The notes beneath the pieces are model-generated. The model worked only from the letters and a program-made list of their open reading frames with translations. It was not told where the DNA came from and ran no database searches. Positions 1 to 12,400 of a stretch of 64,000 nucleotides of DNA are shown piece after piece (position 1 is the first letter of the stretch; each line of letters begins with the position of its first letter). The translations under genes and the position numbers were made by a program. Location of the stretch: NCBI GenBank assembly GCA_964017155.1, contig OZ024858.1, positions 28,287,187-28,351,186 on the forward strand, read 5' to 3'. Source of the stretch: Oasisia sp. SBJ-2009 (lineage: Eukaryota; Annelida; Polychaeta; Sabellida; Siboglinidae).

Positions 1-314
1 CCGAGGGAGACAGGGTCTACACAGAGCTGATCGACCATCTCACTCACTGGTTCGACGTGACCGTCAAAGGCGTCAACACGGGCATCATGTGGCAGGAACT
101 GGTCGTCATCTTCGACATCATCCGCTCCAAGTTGTCCATTGGTCTGTCGCTCGTCTACGGCATCAACTACTTCGCCAGGGTTAGTCACATCTCAGGTCGA
201 TCAGATCTCATCTCATGCTGTCTCGATATCTGACTCTGTATTTGTGTTATCTTGTTTTGTTCGCCTGCTATCCGTCTGTCTGTCTCCCTCTCTCTTCCTC
301 ATCCTCATTCCTCA

Positions 315-378
<64 letters not shown>

Positions 379-406
379 CATACATATATATACATATACA
401 TATATA

Positions 407-479
<73 letters not shown>

Positions 480-3400
480 CTGGATTATGTCGAACATCAT
501 TTAACCCTTCAATACATAACGCTGAATACCTCAACTGTGCCGTTGCGTTCTCTTGGTGGTCGACAGGGCGGCTTCGAGACTCGAGACAACTACATCGGCT
601 TCATGAAGGAGCGAGTCAAGGCAAACCGTTCGCTCTCGTCCGCCCTCCAGTTTGCCGGGGTCGCTAGCGAGCGGTATCGCCAGTTCACCGAGGAGGCCGA
701 CCGTCTCTCCCTGCTCCACGGCATCGAGAACGCCAAAATGGACAACGTCACTGTAGAGCCGAACCCGGCGCTGTGCACCCAGGTGTTCGTTAATATCACA
801 CTCTACGTCAACGAACTGATGAAGGTAATAACGCGTCCAGTGTTCCGTTTATTATTACACCTACGTATATTTTTAATATTCATGTATTTATTTGTCTTTG
901 CCTCTAGAATGTGGCATGTTTATAAAAGGGAACCCGACGACAGGTGTGCTGGCTCGATGCCGGAACGGATGTTTATAATCATCTACAGCTCGCCGAGACT
1001 GCTACTTCATACATAGTTAAATATTGATATCGTATAACATGTACGTCAATATGAAAGCATAATATCTATATGAATGTACATTTACAGTCGATGGAACGTC
1101 GCGGGATGTTCGATCGAATTCAGCGCCAGAATGGCGTTGTTTTGGCTCTTCTGTGTATTGAGCACAAACACAACATGCCCACACATACAAACTATCGCTG
1201 GCTATGTGCCTGCCTGCACGGTCAATGGCTTACCCTTCATAAATATGACATTTTTGGTGGGAAATGAGTGCAATAGATCAACCGTCGAGCATATCCAGTG
1301 CTAGAATGTATTGCATATCTCGAAAACTGTATTGACCTTTTTACATTTTATTTAAATGACACGCGTGCGAACAGAAAACATACTATTTTGATAAATATTG
1401 GTGGTACGCACCGATATTTACCAGACTAGCATGTTAAATGCACAAATATGGATGCGTTTGAAAAACTGGATGTGATTGTGACGAAATTTGACCAACATGT
1501 CATTGACATGATGGTAATGGCTAGTAAGACATTTAAGCTTATTTCCAGGCACAGGTTTCGTATAATCTGACGAAATGTTAACATAGTACCAATGGAAAGG
1601 CTAACAACAATCAGTGACCCACGATGTTTTTTTTTGGTACAGATGGAGAGTGCAATCCAAATATCGGTGATTGAGCGAGTACGCAGGCTGGTCTGGCAAA
1701 ACAGTATGAACATGATAGGACTAGTAGTGATCAACGCAGTCACCCTATTGTTCTCGGCTTTGATCGTCACGTTCGTTGTGTCATTTGTCAATGACTTCCA
1801 GATCGCCATTATGCAGCTGAACAAAACGTGAGTACACATGTTTGACACGTCGATCGACAAGGTAAAACAAAAACGTAAAGAAAGGGCAATTGTTTGTGAA
1901 AGAGTCAATGCGATGTAACTGTTTCCAACTGCAGTCAAGAAAATATCACTGAAAGGTATAATGCTGAACGATGCAAACGTTTCTTTAATTTTATATAGTA
2001 CCATTATCGTCATAATTTCTGTTTTGTAAACTGGTGAACTGGTAACACTTGGTATTGGTGATGTCAGGGTTTCTATCACATGCAAAAATTACTCCAAAAG
2101 CACATCTACTAAGGAACACAATCACGAAACTCACCCGAGAAAAACATGCAATATGCTAAATGAGTGGTTGGTTTTCAGGAATGTATACATTGAACACTGA
2201 TTAGGTTCATCAATAGCTGATTATATGCTAGAGAAGATTAGAGAATGTTTAAATACTTGTAAGCTATTTATTTCTATTTTAAAGTGTTTTACTTATTTTA
2301 CTAACATGTGTTATTACTTAAATATTATTATGCATGGGAAAGCACTTTATAGACATGACGTTCCTACTCCATAGTAAGTGTGGAATATTTTTTAAACTAA
2401 CAATGTGTGTGTGGGTGACGAACTACATTGTTCAAGGGGAAATAGCATGTTTAGTGTACCATTGTGTACTATGCATTCAAGGAATGACGCGCTGAACGAT
2501 GCGAAACGGAAGACGACGAGTGTACTCGTCAACATGTTTCCGGGTGTCGTTGTCAACAAGCTGCAACAGCAGCAAAGCGCTGGCATGGAACACTTCGTCG
2601 AAGTCAGTGTGCTGTTTGCCGACATGGTTGGCTTCACTACCATCTCCTCTTTGTCGACGCCAGAGCAGGTAGCCAACAGCAAACATTCCAAAGAACATAT
2701 TCCAATCGATTTTCTGTAGAATAATTGTTATAGAATATTTTTACTGGCGAATACTATAGAAATCCTGTAGAATTGTATTAAATTACGTTGCCATAGATAT
2801 AATAAAGAATGCTATTCTATGGAACATTCTACAGAATGTTTAATGACATAAACATTGTTATATAACTATATAAAAATGACAACTGCTAGAAACGTTTCAG
2901 AGCTGTAGCGCCACTACATATCATCGCCGGCCTCTGTGTATGGTCGGTACAGGTCACAATGTGGGCAGAGGTCAGAGTAGGCCTAAGGCCAGAACCACTC
3001 GACACTGGTTTAAGCGACAATTGAAATACCCAACGGAAGGCCCAATAGCGCCTTTCTCTGGAGAGGCACTGACCATTTCCGTTTAGATAAGCCTTTGAGC
3101 ATCTTTTTCCGAGGATTGGGATGCAAAAGAAATTACCGTATTCTTTCTTCTCCTAATGCTGCTGCTGTTGGTGCTACTGCTACTGACATTGGCGGGAACA
3201 TTGGCGGAAGCAGATGTTTGAAATTGGTGGTGCATAAAAGTTGAAAAACAAGAGGAAATAGTGACTGATAAGTATTATTCTTATGTGAAGATTATTCATA
3301 AAGCAGTACTAGACATATATTGGGTAATAGTTTGGTTAAAGGTTTGTCAGTTAACAGTATTTTTGAGCAGATTAGAATATAGTGGGTGATAATAGGGTAA

Positions 3401-6400
3401 TTTAGCCTTCGACAAGTTTGTAAACAAGATTTGGCAAAACTTATTATTTGATAGAATATTTATCAGATATAGTATTCAGCATAACAGCTACAGTATTATT
3501 CTAATGTGAAGATTATTCATAAAGTTTTAGTAAAAGTTTGTTAGTTAAAAGTATGTATGAGCAGATTAGCATAGTGGGTGATAATAGGGTAATCTAGCCT
3601 TCGACAAGGTTGTTTACATGATTTAGCAAATCTGATTATTTGATAGAATATGTAACATATAAAGTAGCAAACATAACAGCTACATAAATAAGATAATACT
3701 TTGATCAGGTAGCATTGTTATTAAAAAATAAGCAAGCTTTTTAGTAGAAACCTTAGTTTGTTTATGTTGGTAGTGTCCAACGTGTCCGCTAGGGAACGGT
3801 ACCAGTACAGACTAAATTTGTCAGTTGTGTATAACATAAAGTGAGCTGCAGTTACTGTCCACATTAAACAGTCTTTCTAAAGACTAATTGGTAAACAGAC
3901 TGAGTAAATTTAGAGTTCCTGTGATATCATAATATGGCCCCTTGCAAGCGGCAAGTGAAGGCAAGGAGGCACTTAGTATGTGACTATTGTCACAGCTTTG
4001 TCGATTTTGCTCTATCCGGATGCACAAAGTCATGGGCAGAAACAATGGAGGAAGACTTTACTTTCCAGTGCACAGGATGTTGTAAAGTGGAATGTCTTAC
4101 AGTAGAGTTAGCTAGGCTAACCGATATTGTGAAGGGGCTGGAGATGAAAATAACCAAAGAGACGGATGGAAGAGGACGGAATGAGCAATGCAGTCACAAG
4201 AAGGATGAGGACAGGAGATTGAGAGGAGGGAGGGTGAGTGCAAGGAAAACAAATGGAGAAAGAACAAGAGAAAGCATGGCATGCAGGAAGGTGACAGGGG
4301 ACAAAGTGACAGTAGATGAGGGGGGGACAATGGGACAGGAGAGGAGAGAAGTTCATGTGACCGGAGGAAAGGTGAATGGAAGAAAGGAACTGAGAGTAAA
4401 TGTGCCGAAAGGGAAGTCAATAACAGGGATGATGACAGGACGAAAAGACGCATGGAAAAAGGAACAACAGAGAAGGCGGGAGGAAGAAAAGTCAACGACC
4501 AGCTAGATGCAACACGGAGGAGCTACTCTGAGGCAGTGATTGAGGGGGCATCGAGAACAGAAAGGGTGTTTATGGGCGACTCAATTTTGAGAAAGACAGA
4601 CAAGACTTTAAACAAAGGCGAAGATGTTGTTGTTTGTCTTCCGGGCTCTCGGATAGAGCATGTGACAGAAAGGGTAGGGAACGTGTTGGGGCATGGCCAG
4701 GGAGGATCTATATTAGTACATGTAGGGACGAACAATGCAGACAAGGAGGGGACAACTAGAATAGTGCAAAGATACAGACAGTTGGTAGGGAAGTTGAAGA
4801 AGACAAGAGTTGAGCAGATTATTCTCTCAGGAATTTTGCCAGTGATGGGAGGAAGGGGTGTAGCCTATAGAAACTGCAAGAGGATGGCAATCAACGTTCT
4901 AGTAGAGCAGATGTGCGAAGAAGAAGGAGTTGGATTTGTAGATTTGTGGGGATACTTTGTGGGAAAAGAAGATATGTATATGAGAGATGGCCTCCATCTA
5001 AGCGGAAAGGGCGCAGCAGTTTTCTCTGAGAACTTGCTTCGATCTATGGACAGTGAAACAGGTTTCAGTTATTTAAACTAGATTCGCAGGGGGGATTCAC
5101 AGAGAAGCCAAATACTGGAGGCACAGATAAGGACAGCACAAAGAAAACGGCAAAGAACAGTCTGGAAAAGTCTACCACATTTGGTTATAAATGTGTTTGT
5201 TTAAATGCAAGGAGCATAGTAAACAAAAGAAATGAACTAAACATTATGGTAGAAGATACTGACCCTCACATAATAGGTATAACTGAATCTTGGGCCACCC
5301 CCGATATATCAGATGCCGAATTAGGAATGACAGGATATGTCATGTTTAGGAAAGATAGGATAGGGAGAAGGGGAGGTGGCGTTATTTTATATATTAAAGA
5401 ATCCATCCAGGCTTACGAAATAAAATTAGAAAAAGAAGCAGAATGTGAAGAAGCTGTCTGGTGTAACATAGTTTCAGGAAACTCAACGTTAACTGTTGGG
5501 TTAGTTTATCGAAGTCCAAACATAAACACAGAAGAGAATGAGAAAATACAAAACGCCATAAAGGAAGTCAGTAAACGGGACTGTATAATTATGGGGGATT
5601 TTAACCATGGGCGTATACAGTGGAAATCTCTACAGAGTACTGGGAGTGAAGATCAAAAGTTTTTTAATTTAGTACAAGACAGTTTCCTTATTCAACATGT
5701 GTTAGAACCAACAAGGGGTGAGAACGTGTTGGACATAGTGTTGAGCTCACAGAAGGAATTTATTGATAATGTAAGGATATGTGAGCCGCTGGGATGTAGT
5801 GATCACAACCAGATATATTTTATCATCAAAGAAAAAAAAGGAGAACAGAATCGAAAAATACGGTACAGGAAAAATTTTCACAAAGGAAGATATAAGGACA
5901 TGAGGAAATATTTAGCAAAGATAGACTGGAATAACACACTGGAGAATAAGACAGCAAAAGAATGTTGGAATATCTTAAAGAGTGAAATTGACTGCATTGT
6001 CGAAAAATGTGTCCCCTTGAAAAAACAAGGGAAACGGTCAAAAAAGAAACACTTATCAAAAGAAGCCATTAGAAAAATCAAATACAAGCAAATGATGTGG
6101 AAGACATATAGACATAATGGAAGTGAAGAAGACTATGCCATTTATAAAGAAGCACTTAACCAAGCTACAGCTGAAATTAGAAATTCAAAGAGAAGCTATG
6201 AACAAAAATTAGCTTTTAATATAAAACATGACAGCAAGAGTTTTTATGCGTATGTTCGAAGTAAACAGAAAGTTCAGGATAAGGTCGGACCTCTAGAAGA
6301 TAGTGATGGAAACATAATAACAGAGGGATTCTTAATGGCAGAAAACCTAAATGAATACTTTAGTTTGGTATTTACCAGGGAAGATATTAGTGCATTACCA

Positions 6401-9400
6401 GTACCAGTGACTAAATTCGAAGGGAGAGAGTCAGACTATTTAGGACAACTAATTGTAACACCAAAAATGGTAGCTAAGAAAATAAGGGACATGAAGGATA
6501 ATAAGTCACCTGGAGTGGATGGGATTCCTCCCAAATTACTACTGGAAATTGTAGAACAAATTAGCACACCACTTGCAACAGTGTTCAATTTGGCATTAGA
6601 GGAAGGAGTAGTTCCATTAGAATGGAAAGAAGCAAACATCATACCATTATTTAAAAAAGGATCAAGAAGCAAGTCAGAGAACTATAGACCAGTGAGTTTA
6701 ACATCGGTGAATTGTAAACTATTAGAAAGACTAATTAAAAAGCACTTGGTTGATTTTCTTGTTAAAAATAACTTGATTAACCCATCTCAACATGGGTTTC
6801 TAAAAGCGAGGTCATGCTTAACAAATATCTTATGTTTTTTGGAAGATGTCACAAAGTGGGTAGATGAGGGATCACCAGTAGATATAATATACTTAGATTT
6901 TAAAAAAGCTTTTGACAAAGTGCCACATCAAAGATTACTACTTAAACTGAAGGCCCATGGCATAGGCAATGTTATGATTAACTGGATAGAAAAATGGCTT
7001 ATTGATAGAAGTCAAAGAGTAGTAGTTGATGGGGAGGTTTCAAACTGGAAATCGGTTTTGAGTGGAGTACCGCAGGGATCAGTATTGGGACCTATTTTGT
7101 TCTTAATATATATCAATGATTTGGATGATGATATAACAAGCAAGGTGTTGAAGTTTGCGGATGATACAAAAGTGTTCAGAAAAATAAAAAGTGATACAGA
7201 TAGACAGCAATTACAAGATGATCTAAATAAGTTGACCGAATGGTCTGAGAAGTGGCAAATGCTGTTTAATTATGGGAAGTGTAAGTGCCTCCACACAGGA
7301 CATGGGAATGAAGATGCACAATATACAATGGGTGATACTGTACTAAATACTACCATAAATGAAAAAGACTTAGGGTTAACTATTAGTGCTGATATGAAGG
7401 TATCGGAACAGTGTGCAATTGCAGCAGCGAAGGGAAACCAAATTCTTGGATTAATTAGGCGAAATATAGTGTACAAGGAAAAAGAACTAATAATACCACT
7501 GTACAAAACAATAGTTAGGCCTCATTTAGAATATTGCATACAGGCATGGAGGCCATATCGCAAGAAGGATATTGATATACTAGAAAGAGTACAAAGAAGA
7601 GCAACCAAAATGATACAAAAACTCAGGAATATTAGTTATAAAATGCGTCTAAAAGAATGTGGATTAACAACACTAGAAACCAGGAGACTGCGAGGAGATC
7701 AGATAGAAGTTTTTAAAATATTGAATGGGTATGAAAATATTGACAGAAATATTTTTTTCTCAGTCAAGGAAGAGAGAAGGACTAGAGGACATGGAGTTAC
7801 ATTAGCAAAGAAGCAATGTAGATTAGATATTAGAAAATTTTCATTTTCACAAAGAACAGTAAATGAATGGAACAGATTATCGGCTGATTGTGTAAGTGCT
7901 AGTAGTGTTAATATGTTCAAAAATAAAATTGACATGTACCTAAGAAGGGCGGGGTACATTTAGATAGATAGGTTGGACTCTCGATAAGCCAAAGGGCTTC
8001 CTTGTCCACCTGCCATCTTGAGTTGATTCTCTAGGTGGCAATCTTGTTAAATCTTGTTACTGCTACTGCTACGGCTACGGCTACTGCTACTGCTACTGCT
8101 ACTGCTACTGCTACTGCTACTGCTAATAATACAACTACTACAACAACATTTGTGATGGACTGTAGGTATACAACATGCTGAACTTCCTGTTCACCTACTT
8201 CGACGATCTTATCAAACGACGCGATGTCTTCAAGGTGCAGACCATTGGCGATGCCTACGTTGTCGCTTCCGGTAAGTATACCTGCATGGGTTGTCATTTC
8301 CGGTAAGTACCTGCGTGGGGTTGTCGCTTCCGGTAAACACCTGAGATGGTTGCTGCATCCGGTTGGTACTTGCGTTGGTTGTTGCTTCTGGTATCTACCT
8401 GCGTTGCGTCTTCAGACGATTGCAGACAAACAAAACAGGTTTCGAACGTATTGTCTTGCTTAAAGTAGGGACCGGCAAATCCGCTAGGGGCGCGTCGGTA
8501 GGTCGGTTGAAATTTGTGTCCACTAGGGTTTTCTCCTCATGAGGGGAGGCCCAGGGAAACTCCTTTTAAGAGCCTCGTATTAATCGTATGACAGTGAAAC
8601 CAAATTATTCTGAGACCCAAAATGACAGGTAATGCGGCAGTGTGAATTGCAATATTTTAGGTGGGTTATTTAATTTTGATTTTTATGAGTGAATATGCGC
8701 TATGTTCGAATAATTATATCTTCGTAGCACGTGGAGGAAGTTTTTTGAAGTTTAGATAGTAGTTAGATGAATATTTAGTAAGAAGACCCTGACAATTTCA
8801 TATAAATCGCATGTAGCGCATTGTAGCTAAATCGTTTTGAATTTACCGCCAATTGTCAGGAATACGCTGATGCAATGACGGCCATCTTGGAGTAATCTAA
8901 TATCAGATTCTAATCTAACTGCATCTTTGAACACAATAATATTTCAAAAAGATATTTTGGTGTGAATAAATATTTAAAAATATAATCTTTCTAATGTCTA
9001 ATATCTAAATGTATAAGTTTATTTGAGTATCGTATCACTAATATTGGCAAGTGAACGTGTGCTACACAGCGCGCTGTGCAGGCCAGAGCCGAGGTCACAG
9101 ATTTAGTACCGTATTGGAAATGTAAATGTGCCATAACTTTTTACTGCTTAAAGATATTTAAATTCTGTAAACGGTATCTTGTTACCTATTATACATACAA
9201 TCGACATGCACCATCATAAACTTGGTAAATCTATTTTGAATTTTTTTTGCCGGTCCCTACTTAAAGGGGAAAATAAGACATTTGTTTGGTGTTATGCACC
9301 TAAACAAGTTTACACAAACTAACCATTTTTACAAACACATTTTTCGCATTAATTAGTAGTTTCCTCAGAAAGTGGTGTTAAAGTGGGTAAATCTAGCTAA

Positions 9401-12400
9401 ATCACCGACTCCATGAACGGGTCCATCTTGGTCCATGCAAGCAATCAAAACCCAGCACTTTGGGAAAGTAATACGTCACAGTGTCGTCTGCTGGTTCAGC
9501 TGTCATAACAGAGAGCCAAGCGGTTCGCTAAAAGTGCCTTACGTCGGTTTACAACGAAATCGCGACATCAATATGCCACACTGTTCCTCATACACTTATA
9601 GTAATAGTACAGTGAAAGACAGTATCAGTAAGATGTCTTCTTGTTAACCTTTGAATCGAGCAGAACTGAAACAGTGGTTCGGTGGATTCGTTTGGACAGT
9701 CACAGATACAGCGCGGATCCTAGACGACCCGATTTGATTGACCTAACCATCAAAACGACCACCAACAGCCGCCAAACTTCTCCTCACATATCTTACATAC
9801 ATATGCATACACTATGTTATGAAATTAAATCTCTTGCATTCCTCTAACAAACTCTAACGCGCAGATCTCGAGTACAACTTGTTCGGCCGCCCAGCGGTAC
9901 CATAAAATCGCTTTTAAAAGCTTTATACAAAATACCGCTAGACGCCGCGTTTCTGACTGCGAATATTTAATTGTTTTACTTCACACGCGCGAAATAGTTT
10001 AATTACTTATAAATAATATAATAATAATTAATTATTATCATCACTATGATTTGCAGGAAATTATAAGTTTTATTATTTTTATATCGATATTTTATTTTTA
10101 TAATTGTTCATATATGTTTCTAGTATATTTATGTTTTTTTTCTTCTGGTGTGTATTTGTTTTTTTAGCATTTTAATGTATGTAAAACGCCATGAACAATT
10201 TTAAATTGGATGTGGCGCTATATTAAATAAACAAACAAAAATTGTTATTATAATATAATATTTTATTTATGTAGCGCCACATCCATAATTGTTTGTGGCG
10301 CTTCACAACATAATGCTATTAAAAGTACAATAAAGAGAAAACTACCCACAGATAATATTATTTAAAAATAAATAATGAAAATACATGTTTCTATATCATT
10401 AACTAAGCTGATGGGTATGCATGGTATTGCAGTACCTCAGGTATTGCAATACCTCAGGGAGTTTGACGCCCCTGCCATGCAGAGTTGTAAACCACTGCCT
10501 TGTGGTATAGGTTCTTGTCAGAACCGAAGGCTAAGGGAGCAAACCCTAAACAGAAAACCATGTCACTGTGGCAGCATCAAGGGCGGTTGGTGTATGGAAC
10601 TCCCAACATCTCTCGACCAGCCACTGCAGGGACAAATAGTTTGCGCCTGTCTTGACATGTTCTTGCCGGTGTGAGACCTCTATTTGTTCCCCGAGAGAGT
10701 GTCGCTAGTAACTTGCAAAAGCCAGCGGTACTTCAAAAGTTTTTGCTAGCAGCTTCCATGAAATGTACAACTGCACGAAACATGATACCGGATCGGCCGT
10801 CGCCCGGGTTACCAAGGACCGCGCTGCTCGACCTCATCTTCCGTCGACAGTGGAAAATCAGCTAGGAAGAAGAAGACAAAGAAGACAACTACTGACAATT
10901 GGACAATGGAACGTCAGGACTCTCCTCGACCGAGAAGGAGCTAACCGACCAGAAAGACGTACGGCACTAGTAGCAATGGAACTTGCCAAATACAACATCG
11001 ACATCGCCGCCCTATGTGAAACAAGGTTCTCAGAGTCTGGTAGTCTCGACGACTTAGAATACTCTTTCTTCTGGAGTGGCAAACCCGAAGGAGAAAGAAG
11101 GGAGGCCGGAGTGGGCTTTGCTATCAAAAAGGATATCATCACAAAGCTGACAGAAATGCCACGGCCAGTAAGTGACAGAATCATGACGATGAGACTACCT
11201 CTGAGCAAGGACAACTTTGCTACAATTATCAACGTGTATGCTCCGACAATGACAAACCCAGACGAAAACAAGGAGGCCTTCTACAACCAGCTCACAAGTG
11301 TGCTCAGGGGCATCCCTCATACCGATAAGCTACTGCTGATAGGAGACTTCAATGCGAGGATAGGAAGAGACAATGACAAGTGGCCCTTGGTCATGGGCAA
11401 ACATGGGATTGGGAAATGCAACTCCAATGGCGAACTTCTACTGGCTCTGTGCTCTGAGTTCGAACTGATAGTGACGAACACCATGTTCAAGCAGAAGGAT
11501 GAACGCAAGACCACCTGGATGCATCCTCGTTCCAAACACTGGCATATGATCGACTTCATCATCACGAGGTGTCGGGATAAGATGGACATCCACAGCACCC
11601 GAGCCATGCGTGGAGCAAACTGCTGGACCGATCACCAGATGCTGAGATCAAAAGTGGCTTTCAGAATACGACAAAAGCACAACAGGCAAGGGACAAATAA
11701 GCCGACCAAGCTCAACACTGCAAAACTAAGTACCATCAGCCATAGGGAGAGTTTTGAGCAGGAGATGGACAGTGCTCTCGCCCATTGGGAGGAGAAGGAA
11801 AACTCAACACCAGACGAGGAATGGGCAGCTCTGCAGCAGGTTGTGTACAACACAGCCAAGACATATCTTGGCAAGCCGGACAGAAAACACCAGGACTGGT
11901 TCGACCCCAACGACCAGGAGCTACAGACTCTTATGAGCAGAAGAGATCAAGCCCACCAGAGAGTGTTGCAAACCAGGAGTACTAGATCCACCACTGCAGC
12001 ATACAAAGATGCCTGCAGACTGCTACAAAAACACACCCGTGCCCTGAAGTCGGACTGGTGGGAAAGGAAAGCAGTGGAGCTGCAGAGAGCTGCCGACAGT
12101 AACAACATGAAGGGCTTCTACAATGGACTGAAGGAAGTGTGGGGACCCAAAAAGAAGGGACCTGTTCAACTAAAATCAACAGACGGAATGGAAACCTTCT
12201 CTGACAGCAAGAGAGTTGTGGCAAGATGGAGTGAACACTTCCAGAAGCTACTCAACGTCCCTGGCGACATAGATCACGAAGCTCTGGACAACATCCCGCA
12301 GCGCATTACCAAGACAAGCCTTGATGAGATTCCAACTATGGATGAGATGGCTAGAGCAATCGCCAGCCTGAAAGATGGCAAAGCACCTGGAGGAGATGGA

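Larger units (their letters stand above)
3268..8130 (+). mobile_element. CR1-like non-LTR retrotransposon, apparently intact
   Basis: The order is a 5' UTR with a tandem repeat (3268-3685), a zinc-finger ORF1a, an SGNH-hydrolase ORF1b, an endonuclease/reverse transcriptase ORF2, a short 3' UTR and a (TACTGC)n tail. All ORFs are open and all visible catalytic motifs are kept, so the copy is young. It lies in sense orientation in the cyclase intron between 2668 and 8166, its tail about 35 bp from the next acceptor. The CR1 assignment rests on RT motifs ([31 protein letters not shown]) and on the PHD-like plus esterase ORF1 layout known in CR1 elements. The 5' boundary is uncertain. Confidence 0.85.

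Noticed and set aside
139..534. Open frames on both strands rich in Ser-Leu, His-Thr or Cys-Val
   Set aside because: Translations of the CT/TA/AC microsatellite; they do not match the exon frame.
1426..2085. 219-codon minus-strand ORF
   Set aside because: Lies antisense to a solid cyclase exon (1643-1827) and flanking intron; no recognisable domain.
10375..10674. 99-codon ORF before the RTE-like ORF
   Set aside because: Probably 5' UTR of the RTE-like LINE; Cys-containing but no known ORF1 motif.
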